Origin: JBFWIL01 sp050256015
Lineage (GTDB): Bacteria > Bacteroidota > Bacteroidia > Bacteroidales > Prolixibacteraceae
Direction: 5' to 3'
DNA: 17,700 nucleotides
Assembly: GCA_050256015.1 (NCBI GenBank)
Contig: JBFWIL010000027.1
Location: forward strand, 1-17,700
The position numbers were made by a program, and so were the translations under genes. The notes beneath the pieces were generated by a model that was not told the origin of the DNA, did not search any database, and worked only from the letters and a program-made list of their open reading frames with translations. Below, piece after piece: positions 7,549 through 13,972 of this stretch (its first letter is position 1; every line of letters begins with the position of its first letter).

Positions 7549-8760
7549 ATGAAGATACTGGTACTTAACTGTGGCAGCAGTTCAATAAAATATCAGCTTT
7601 TCAACATGGATTCCCGGACCGTTGAGGCCAAGGGAGGCATTGAAAAGCTGGGGCTGAAGGGGTCTTTCCTGAAGCACAGGCATAAAGACGGACGTCAGAT
7701 CGTTTTTGAAGGGGAGATCCTGGATCATAAAAGCGGGATCGAATACATTCTGGGTGTACTGACCAGCGAAAAATACGGTTGTCTGACCAGCCTGGAAGAA
7801 ATTGATGCGGTTGGACACCGCGTGGTGCACGGAGGGGAATATTTTAGTTCCAGTGAGTTTATCACGGACGAAGTGATTGATGCCCTGGTGAAGTGTACTT
7901 CCCTGGCTCCTTTGCACAATCCGCCGAACCTGAAGGGAATAGAGGCCATGGAAGAACTGATTCCGGGCATCCCCCAGGTGGGAGTGTTCGATACGGCTTT
8001 TCATCAGACCATGGATCCGGTGGCTTACATGTACGGTATTCCCCATGTGCTGTACAAAAAATATGGCATTCGCCGCTATGGGTTCCACGGAACCAGTCAC
8101 CGTTACGTTACTGCCCGGGCCTGTGAAATTATGGGACGTGACTACGGAAGCCAGAAAATCATTTCCTGTCATCTGGGAAACGGAGCTTCCATTGCTGCCG
8201 TCTCCGGAGGAAAATCGGTGGATACCAGCATGGGGTTTACCCCGCTGGAAGGACTGATCATGGGAACCCGCTGCGGCGACCTGGATGTGGGTGCAGTGAC
8301 CTACATTATGGAAAAGGAATCGATAGGTTTGAAATCGGCCAACGTGCTTTTTAATAAGCACAGCGGTATGCTTGGACTGACCGGCATTTCTTCCGACATG
8401 CGGGAGATTGAAACGGCTGCCGAAGAGGGCAACGAACGGGCCAGGCTGGCTCTTGATATATATCATTACCGGATCAAAAAATACATCGGATCCTATATTG
8501 CGGCTATGGGCGGACTGGATCTGCTCATCCTGACCGGAGGGATTGGGGAAAACGGGGATGATTCCCGTTTTGAAGTCCTGAAAAACATGGAATTTCTGGG
8601 AATCCGGATCGATGTGTCCAGAAACAAGGGTTTGCGGGCTAAGGAAAAGATTATCAGTACGGATGATTCGCCGGTTGTGGTGATGGTGATTCCCACCGAT
8701 GAGGAGCTGATGATTGCCCTGGATACGGAAAAGATCGTTTCGGCAAAAACAAACGTCTAG
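7549..8760 (+). CDS. ackA: acetate kinase
   Basis: Cytosolic kinase that makes ATP and acetate from acetyl phosphate and ADP, the partner of the Pta at 5541. The 403 residues are the standard family length. Landmarks fall where the well-studied archaeal enzyme has them: N7 in LNCGSSSIKYQLF, R91 in HRVVHGGE, H123, D148 in FDTAFHQTM, H180 in YGFHGTSHRYV, the phosphate loop HLGNGASIAAV (208-218), R241 in MGTRCGDLD, LTGGIGENG (328-336) and E385 in PTDEELMIALD. These signatures separate it from butyrate kinase, encoded further down. It starts 15 bases after the dehydrogenase-like gene, behind an AAGAAAGAA purine tract, so cotranscription with pta is very likely. An 11-bp hairpin follows its stop. 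It may also accept propionyl phosphate, as some family members do (inference). Confidence 0.96.
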   Translation: MKILVLNCGSSSIKYQLFNMDSRTVEAKGGIEKLGLKGSFLKHRHKDGRQIVFEGEILDHKSGIEYILGVLTSEKYGCLTSLEEIDAVGHRVVHGGEYFSSSEFITDEVIDALVKCTSLAPLHNPPNLKGIEAMEELIPGIPQVGVFDTAFHQTMDPVAYMYGIPHVLYKKYGIRRYGFHGTSHRYVTARACEIMGRDYGSQKIISCHLGNGASIAAVSGGKSVDTSMGFTPLEGLIMGTRCGDLDVGAVTYIMEKESIGLKSANVLFNKHSGMLGLTGISSDMREIETAAEEGNERARLALDIYHYRIKKYIGSYIAAMGGLDLLILTGGIGENGDDSRFEVLKNMEFLGIRIDVSRNKGLRAKEKIISTDDSPVVVMVIPTDEELMIALDTEKIVSAKTNV

Positions 8761-8775
8761 CCCCGGTGCGGGTTC

Positions 8776-8802
8776 TTTCTGCCGGGGACAACCCGGCAGA
8801 AA
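8776..8802. other. intercistronic hairpin between ackA and ptb
   Basis: TTTCTGCCGGG (8776-8786) and CCCGGCAGAAA (8792-8802) form a perfect 11-bp stem with the loop GACAA, 15 bases after the ackA stop. No T-run follows on the plus strand, so simple intrinsic termination is unlikely. An mRNA processing or stabilising element separating the acetate and butyrate modules is more likely. It also argues against translation starting at a GTG at 8766, which would put the hairpin inside the coding region. Confidence 0.55.
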
Positions 8803-8840
8803 AACATCCGGCTCGTTCCGTTTTTAAGGAAAAACCAGCT

Positions 8841-9752
8841 ATGATGCGTCATATGACCGATATTCTTGCAGCTGCCGGGAACAGGCCAAAGCAGACCCTG
8901 GTTCTTACCAACGGCACGGACCGGCACAGCCTGGAAGCCGTATATCTGGCTGCGGAAAAAGGACTGGTGCGGGTGATCGTCACCGGGAATCGGGAAAAGA
9001 TAGGGCAGGCACTCCGGGAAGCTGGAATTCCGGATACAGTCTTTCGTATTGCTGAGGCTGCGGATGAGGTTGAAGCCGTACGGCTTGGTGTCCGTATGGT
9101 TTGCTGCGGAGAGGCCGGATTGATAATGAAAGGTTTGGTCTCTTCAGATATTTTTATGCGTGCCCTGCTAAACAAACAGGAGGGCTTGCTTCCTCCCGGC
9201 GGTATTTTGAGCCATATTACCGTGGTGGAGAATGATTATTATTCTAAGCTGCTGCTGGTCAGTGATGTGGCTGTGATTCCCTATCCGGACATCGGACAGA
9301 AAAAGGCTATGATCGGTTACCTCATTACCACGGCCAGGGCGTTGGGAACGGCAACACCCCGGGTGGCACTGATTGCTCCGAGCGAGCGGGTGTTAACGAT
9401 TCTTCCGGCTACCACCGATGCGGCGGCTCTGGTCCGGCTGGCCCGGGAAGGGGCGTTTCCCGGCTCTTATGTAGACGGCCCCATGGCCCTGGATGTGGCG
9501 GTTGATGCGGAATCGGCTGCCGTCAAGCACATTTCCTCTCCGGTTGCCGGACAGGCCGATTGTCTGCTTTTCCCCAACATTGACGCCGGCAATGTGTTTT
9601 ACAAGGCAAGCACCAAACTCTGTCATTCGCGTCAGGGCGCTATGGTTGTAGGGGCAAAGGCCCCGGTGGTTTTATCTTCCAGGGGAGACAGTACGGAAAC
9701 AAAATTATATTCGATTGCGTTAGCTTCCTTAGTGAGTAAACAGGCATCATGA
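8841..9752 (+). CDS. ptb: phosphate butyryltransferase
   Basis: Cytosolic transferase that turns butyryl-CoA plus phosphate into butyryl phosphate plus CoA, feeding the butyrate kinase that follows. With the ATG at 8841 (MMRHMTDILAAAG) the protein has 303 residues, the usual Ptb length, and AAGGA lies about 10-14 bases upstream. A GTG at 8766 would add 25 residues unlike the family and spanning a hairpin. Visible blocks are AGLIMKGLVSSDIFMRALLN (about 91-110), GILSHI, a VSDVAVIPYPDIGQKKAMI segment, TTDAAALVRLAREG, YVDGPMALDVAVD and PNIDAGNVFYKAST. The C-terminus GAKAPVVLSSRGDSTETK is typical of Ptb rather than Pta. The stop overlaps the buk start as ATGA, implying translational coupling. Related enzymes also act on branched-chain or other short acyl-CoAs, so butyrate specificity is inferred. 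Confidence 0.92.
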   Translation: MMRHMTDILAAAGNRPKQTLVLTNGTDRHSLEAVYLAAEKGLVRVIVTGNREKIGQALREAGIPDTVFRIAEAADEVEAVRLGVRMVCCGEAGLIMKGLVSSDIFMRALLNKQEGLLPPGGILSHITVVENDYYSKLLLVSDVAVIPYPDIGQKKAMIGYLITTARALGTATPRVALIAPSERVLTILPATTDAAALVRLAREGAFPGSYVDGPMALDVAVDAESAAVKHISSPVAGQADCLLFPNIDAGNVFYKASTKLCHSRQGAMVVGAKAPVVLSSRGDSTETKLYSIALASLVSKQAS

Positions 9753-10837
9753 AGGAATACCAGATATTGGCTATTGATCCGGGATCTACTTCCACCAAAT
9801 TTGCTGTATATTGCAATGAGGAATGCAGACTGTCGCGGACCATCCGGCATTCGCTGGAAGATATTTCCTATTACCGTAGTGTTTATGCGCAGTTTGATTT
9901 CCGAAAAGCCCTGATCATCGACGCCATGGAGGAAGGAGGTCTTGATGTGGACAGCATCAAGTACGTGATTGGCCGGGGCGGATTAACCTACCCGATGGAG
10001 TCGGGCGTGTATCTGGTCAACAACCTGATGCTGGAACATGCCCGGGAGGGTGTATACGGACAGCATGCCAGTAACCTGGGACCGCTGATCGCCGATTTTA
10101 TTGCCAACCAGATCCCGGGTGCCCGTGCCTATATTGCCGATCCGGTGGTAACCGACGAGCTGGACGAACAGGCACGGATCACCGGACATCCGCTCTTTGT
10201 TAAGCGTTCTGTTTTTCATGCGCTCAACCAGAAAGCCACTGCGCGGGAGTATGCCCGTCAGGCAGGACTGCCTTATGAAAAGCTGCGGCTTATTGTGGTT
10301 CATCTGGGCGGGGGAATATCGGTGGGAGCTCACCTGAACGGACGGGTGGTCGATGTGAACAATGCCCTTGACGGGGATGGCCCTTTCAGTCCGGAACGAA
10401 GCGGTTCCCTGCCGGTGGGTCAGGTCATTGATTTTTGCTTTGGGGGAAAATACAGCCGGGAGGAAATTCGTCGTATGGTGGTAGGGGAAGGAGGTTACGT
10501 GGCCTATCTGGGCACCAACGATGCCCGCGAAGTGCAGAAAAGGGCTCGTCAGGGAGACCGGAAAGCGCAGCTTATTCAGCAGGCTCTGGGCTATCAGGTG
10601 GCCAAATGGATCGGGGAGATGGGGGTGGTGCTTGACGGTCGGGTGGATGCTGTTCTGCTGACCGGAGGGATGGCCCATAACGAAGAGCTGGTGCATTACC
10701 TGAAACGGAAAACAGGCTTTCTTGCGCCATGCTATGTCTTCCCGGGGGAGGACGAACTGTATGAACTGGCCCGGAACGCCCTGATGGTGGCCCGGGGCGA
10801 GCTAAAGGCAAAGACATATGCTCCGGCAGGCTTTTAA
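9749..10837 (+). CDS. buk: butyrate kinase
   Basis: Cytosolic kinase of the acetokinase family that makes ATP and butyrate from butyryl phosphate and ADP. The 362 residues fit the family. Visible motifs are IDPGSTSTKFAVY (9-21, first phosphate loop), GRGGLTYPMESGVYLVN (75-91), GQHASNLG (104-111), ADPVVTDELDEQARITGHP (130-148), VHLGGGISVGAHLNGRVVDV (184-203), ALDGDGPFSPERSGSLP (206-222) and LTGGMAHN (304-311). The start codon overlaps the ptb stop (ATGA, 4 bases), the classical ptb-buk coupling. It is closest to the family called butyrate or branched-chain-fatty-acid kinase; isobutyrate or isovalerate as product cannot be excluded. Last of the five acyl-phosphate genes. A 67-base spacer containing two CCCGGG copies (10842-10847 and 10859-10864), able to pair weakly, separates it from the esterase gene. 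Confidence 0.95.
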   Translation: MKEYQILAIDPGSTSTKFAVYCNEECRLSRTIRHSLEDISYYRSVYAQFDFRKALIIDAMEEGGLDVDSIKYVIGRGGLTYPMESGVYLVNNLMLEHAREGVYGQHASNLGPLIADFIANQIPGARAYIADPVVTDELDEQARITGHPLFVKRSVFHALNQKATAREYARQAGLPYEKLRLIVVHLGGGISVGAHLNGRVVDVNNALDGDGPFSPERSGSLPVGQVIDFCFGGKYSREEIRRMVVGEGGYVAYLGTNDAREVQKRARQGDRKAQLIQQALGYQVAKWIGEMGVVLDGRVDAVLLTGGMAHNEELVHYLKRKTGFLAPCYVFPGEDELYELARNALMVARGELKAKTYAPAGF

Positions 10838-10904
10838 CCTGCCCGGGGAAGCCGGACTCCCGGGAACCTGGTTTACTGGACTTAACTCAAATGAACTGAA
10901 CAAT

Positions 10905-12239
10905 ATGCAAAAACAACGAAACAAAATGAGCTGTATGATGCTGTTTGTGCTGGGACTGCTGACTTTTCCCGGTACCGTCGTATATGCCCAGCATTCGGGT
11001 ACCCATACGGATGAAAATAAGGTGCCGGCCTATACCCTGCCGGAAATCCTGGTCGGCCGGCACGGCCGGAAAATAAAAAAGCTCAAACAGTGGGAGAAAA
11101 TACGCCGTCCCGAAATTCTTGAGCTTTTCCGTCAGGAAGTATACGGGGAGGTGCCCGGAACGCTTGCCGTACAGGAAGTCATTGTCCATGAAAAAGAGAC
11201 GGAAGCTTTTGACGGCCTGGCTGTCCGTACCCAGCTTGAGCTGGTTTTCCGCAAAGCGGACCGGGAGCTTTCGGCGGGGGTGCTGATTTATTTTCCCCCG
11301 GGAGGGGCACGGGTTCCGGTTTTCCTGGCCTATAATTTCCTCGGAAACCATGCTATTGCCGATGATCCGGATATCAGGCTGACCGAGTCCTGGGTTTATG
11401 ATCATCCTTCCCTTGGAATCATTCACAATCAGATTACGGAACAGTCGCGTGGCGTGGTGTCCGAACGCTGGCCTGTGGAGAAGATTATAGGGGCAGGGTA
11501 CGGACTGGTTACTTTGTACTACGGGGATGTGGATCCCGACAGGAACGAATTCGGAGACGGAATTCATCCGTTTTTTTACACGGAAGGTCAGGAACGTCCC
11601 CGTTCCAATGAGTGGGGAGCCGTGGCAGCCTGGGCATGGGGACTCTCCCGGGTGATGGATTGTCTGGAAAGACAGGAACGGATCGATACGGACCGGGTGA
11701 TTGTGCTGGGCCATTCCCGGCTGGGGAAGGCAGCGCTATGGGCAGCCGCGGCAGATACCCGTTTTGCGGCATGCATCTCAAATGATTCGGGTTGTATGGG
11801 AGCCGCTCTCTCCAGACGGCGGTTCGGGGAGACCGTGGAAGTGATCAATGCCAACTTCCCGCACTGGTTTTGCGGTAACTTTAAAAAATATTCGGGAAGA
11901 GAGGCAGATCTGCCCTTTGACCAGCACATGTTGCTTGCCCTGATGGCTCCCCGTCCGCTTTACGTGGCCAGTGCCACGGAAGATCTCTGGGCTGACCCCA
12001 AAGGCGAATTCCTCTCGGCCCGGCTGGCATCCGATGTCTGGCGTTTGTACGGAGAAAAAGTCCTTGAAACGGATGAGCTACCTCCGGCCGATACGCCTGT
12101 CCCGGGGGTGGTCAGCTACCACATCCGAAGCGGTAAGCATGATCTTACCTCCTGGGACTGGGAACAGTATATCCGTTTTGCCGACCGTCAGGTCGGGACA
12201 GGACGGCGCAGGATGGGATATTCCGTAAAGAATGATTAA
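10905..12239 (+). CDS. secreted CE15-type glucuronoyl (methyl)esterase
   Basis: Alpha/beta-hydrolase of carbohydrate esterase family 15, which cleaves esters between 4-O-methyl-glucuronate of xylan and lignin alcohols. With the ATG at 10905 the 444-residue protein begins with a signal peptide (hydrophobic core about 10-22, likely cleavage after VVYA, residue 28); an ATG at 10818 lies inside buk and would add 29 atypical residues. The nucleophile is S271 in LGHSRLGKAALWA, where plant and fungal-type members have GCSRxGK. D294 (NDSGCMGAALSRRRFGE) and D360 (ATEDLWADPKGEF) are two candidate acids, and H412 (SGKHDLTSWDW) is the base. Conserved LPFDQHMLLALMAPRPLYV (336-354) supports CE15. It acts in the periplasm or outside the cell. 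It probably shares the operon transcript with buk and rhaB, tying hemicellulose deconstruction to fermentation. Substrate is inferred from family only. Confidence 0.88.
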   Translation: MQKQRNKMSCMMLFVLGLLTFPGTVVYAQHSGTHTDENKVPAYTLPEILVGRHGRKIKKLKQWEKIRRPEILELFRQEVYGEVPGTLAVQEVIVHEKETEAFDGLAVRTQLELVFRKADRELSAGVLIYFPPGGARVPVFLAYNFLGNHAIADDPDIRLTESWVYDHPSLGIIHNQITEQSRGVVSERWPVEKIIGAGYGLVTLYYGDVDPDRNEFGDGIHPFFYTEGQERPRSNEWGAVAAWAWGLSRVMDCLERQERIDTDRVIVLGHSRLGKAALWAAAADTRFAACISNDSGCMGAALSRRRFGETVEVINANFPHWFCGNFKKYSGREADLPFDQHMLLALMAPRPLYVASATEDLWADPKGEFLSARLASDVWRLYGEKVLETDELPPADTPVPGVVSYHIRSGKHDLTSWDWEQYIRFADRQVGTGRRRMGYSVKND

Positions 12240-12277
12240 ATTCATCCCGTAATTCGAGATTATTGACCTGAACAGTT

Positions 12278-13756
12278 ATGCAAAAAAATTCTTTTCTGGC
12301 CTTTGACCTGGGAGCATCCAGCGGAAGAGCCATCCTTGGAACCCTGGAAAACGGTAAGCTAGAACTGAGCGAAGTGCACCGTTTTATCAACCGGATGCAA
12401 CGGGTTAACGGACATTATTTCTGGAATATTTTCAGTTTGTTTGAAGAGTTGAAAGCCGGACTTTCGAAGTGCATCCTTGAATTTGGAGTGCAGCCTCTTT
12501 CCGTGGCAGTGGATACCTGGGGGGTGGATTTTGTGCATATTGACCGGAATGGGATGATTTTGTCCTTGCCTTATGCATACCGGGATTCAAGGACCGATTC
12601 GACTATGGAGGAACTCTTCCGGATCATCCCCAGGGAGGAGATTTACCGGCAGACCGGCATTCAGTTTATGCAGTTTAACAGCCTGTTCCAGTTGTATTCC
12701 ATGGTCCGGGAACGAAATCCTCTGCTGGAGGTGACCGATAAGATCCTGTTCATGCCCGATGCACTCAACTACCTGTTTTCGGGTTCTGCCTGCACGGAAT
12801 TTTCCATTGCCAGTACCAGCCAGATGATCAGGCCCGGGCGTTGTACCTGGCAAACAGAGCTGCTGGAAAAAGCAGGAATACCGGCTTCCATTCTTGGGGA
12901 GATCATTCTCCCGGGAACAGTTATCGGACAATTAACCTCCGAAGTTGCCGAAGAAACAGGAAGTAAGCCGATTCCTGTGATCGCTGTAGCCGGTCACGAT
13001 ACGGCTTCGGCTATTGCTTCTGTGCCGGCTGCCGGAGTTGGTTTTGCTTACATCAGTTCCGGAACATGGTCGCTTATGGGTATTGAAAGTCCGGAACCGA
13101 TCATCTCGCCTCTCACCGAATCGATGAACTTCACCAACGAGGGGGGGGTGGAAGGAACCACCCGCTTTCTGAAAAACATTATGGGCATGTGGCTGATCCA
13201 GGAATGTCGCCGGTGCTGGTCGCGTGAGGTTAATTACAGTTGGAGCGAGATGGTGGGGCTGGCCGAAGAGGCGGAACCTTTTAAGTTTCTGATCGATCCC
13301 GATAAATCCTGTTTCCTCAACCCGGGCAACATGCCCCGGGCCGTATCGGAAAGCAGCACGGATACTGAGGGCCGCGGACCGCAGACCCATGCAGAGATCA
13401 TTCGTTGCATATACGACAGTCTGGCTCTGAAGTACCGGTACACCCTGGAGCAGATCCGCAGGGTCAGCGACCGTCCTGTCGAGCAGATCCATATTATCGG
13501 GGGCGGGGGCAACAACCATTTTCTGAACCAGCTGACGGCTAATGTTACCGGTCTTCCTGTGGTGGCAGGACCGGTTGAGGCCACGGCCACGGGCAACATA
13601 CTGATGCAGGCCCGGGCTATGGGACTGGTAGGCTCGCTGGATGAGATGCGGCAGATTGTGCGTGATTCGTTCGGGCTTATAACCTTTATGCCCGAAGGGG
13701 ACGGATTATGCGAGGAGGTATACCGCCGGTTTTGCAAGCTGGTGGAGGCGGACTAA
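12278..13756 (+). CDS. rhaB: rhamnulokinase (FGGY kinase family)
   Basis: Cytosolic FGGY-family sugar kinase that phosphorylates L-rhamnulose to rhamnulose 1-phosphate with ATP. The 492 residues match RhaB. Motifs: FDLGASSGRAILG (9-21, phosphate-binding), VAVDTWGVDFV (77-86 region), YRDSRTD (101-107), FMPDALNYLFSG (158-169), AGHDTASAIASVP (238-250, with the likely base D241), YISSGTWSLMGIE (258-270) and IIGGGGNNHFLNQLTANVTG (406-425), then VEATATGN. The set, especially TWGVDF and SSGTWSLMG, favours rhamnulokinase over xylulo-, fuculo- or glycerol kinase. It begins 38 bases after the esterase stop and ends in a probable terminator, so it closes the operon. No rhamnose isomerase, aldolase or permease lies in the window, so the rest of the pathway must be elsewhere or the kinase is used differently here. 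Confidence 0.93.
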   Translation: MQKNSFLAFDLGASSGRAILGTLENGKLELSEVHRFINRMQRVNGHYFWNIFSLFEELKAGLSKCILEFGVQPLSVAVDTWGVDFVHIDRNGMILSLPYAYRDSRTDSTMEELFRIIPREEIYRQTGIQFMQFNSLFQLYSMVRERNPLLEVTDKILFMPDALNYLFSGSACTEFSIASTSQMIRPGRCTWQTELLEKAGIPASILGEIILPGTVIGQLTSEVAEETGSKPIPVIAVAGHDTASAIASVPAAGVGFAYISSGTWSLMGIESPEPIISPLTESMNFTNEGGVEGTTRFLKNIMGMWLIQECRRCWSREVNYSWSEMVGLAEEAEPFKFLIDPDKSCFLNPGNMPRAVSESSTDTEGRGPQTHAEIIRCIYDSLALKYRYTLEQIRRVSDRPVEQIHIIGGGGNNHFLNQLTANVTGLPVVAGPVEATATGNILMQARAMGLVGSLDEMRQIVRDSFGLITFMPEGDGLCEEVYRRFCKLVEAD

Positions 13757-13772
13757 GCCGGCCTGCTTTTTT
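13746..13772 (+). terminator. Rho-independent terminator after rhaB
   Basis: AGGCGG (13746-13751) pairs with CCGGCCT (13758-13764) with one bulge, around a loop that contains the rhaB stop codon. GC and six T residues (13767-13772) follow. The geometry is that of an intrinsic terminator ending the long operon. Confidence 0.6.
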
Positions 13773-13823
13773 CGGGAGTATATTCAGAATGGACCAGGTG
13801 CAGGGTCGGCGTGGAAAGAGCTG

Positions 13824-13855
13824 TTGATTTTTTAGAAGATTATGTTTTATCTTTG
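13824..13855 (+). promoter_or_regulatory. Bacteroidetes-type promoter for the GH3 gene
   Basis: TTG at 13824-13826, a 21-base spacer, and TATCTTTG at 13848-13855 match the TTTG/TAnnTTTG promoter class well. It is the only two-box match I found in the window. Transcription would start near 13862, giving a leader of about 110 bases before the GH3 start. Confidence 0.65.
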
Positions 13856-13880
13856 TTAGCGTTGTAGCAAACAACATAAC
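13855..13880. promoter_or_regulatory. dyad at the GH3 transcription start, candidate operator
   Basis: GTTA-gc-GTTGT-agcaa-ACAAC-a-TAAC is an interrupted inverted repeat beginning at the last base of the -7 element and covering the expected transcription start. A repressor bound here would block the promoter; alternatively it forms a hairpin at the very 5' end of the mRNA. Confidence 0.4.
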
Positions 13881-13898
13881 AAGGTATAAGCGGATTGT

Positions 13899-13929
13899 CT
13901 CCCGGGGTTCCTGCAGGGAAAGCCGGGAG
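13899..13929 (+). promoter_or_regulatory. stable hairpin in the GH3 mRNA leader
   Basis: CTCCCGG (13899-13905) pairs with CCGGGAG (13923-13929). After a 2x2 internal loop, TTCC (13908-13911) pairs with GGAA (13917-13920) around TGCAG. No T-run follows, so this is a structured leader rather than a terminator. It ends 43 bases before the start codon. It matches no riboswitch class that I recognise. Confidence 0.45.
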
Positions 13930-13972
13930 TAGACCGGGCATAGGTAAATCCTGATAACTAAATCAATAGCTC

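Noticed and set aside
7582..8466. 294-codon minus-strand open frame opposite ackA
   Set aside because: Acetate kinase catalytic residues are all in place on the plus strand; the antisense frame has no family signature.
7549..8760. Reading the 403-residue kinase as a second butyrate kinase
   Set aside because: Length and N7, R91, H123, D148, H180, R241 and E385 match acetate kinase, and a typical butyrate kinase is present downstream.
10842..10864. Paired CCCGGG copies between buk and the esterase gene as a terminator
   Set aside because: Only about 6 bp pair, the sites are self-palindromic, and no T-run follows; too weak to list as a terminator.
10887..11714. 275-codon minus-strand open frame opposite the CE15 gene
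   Set aside because: No domain and no start context; the plus-strand reading has a signal peptide and complete catalytic residues.
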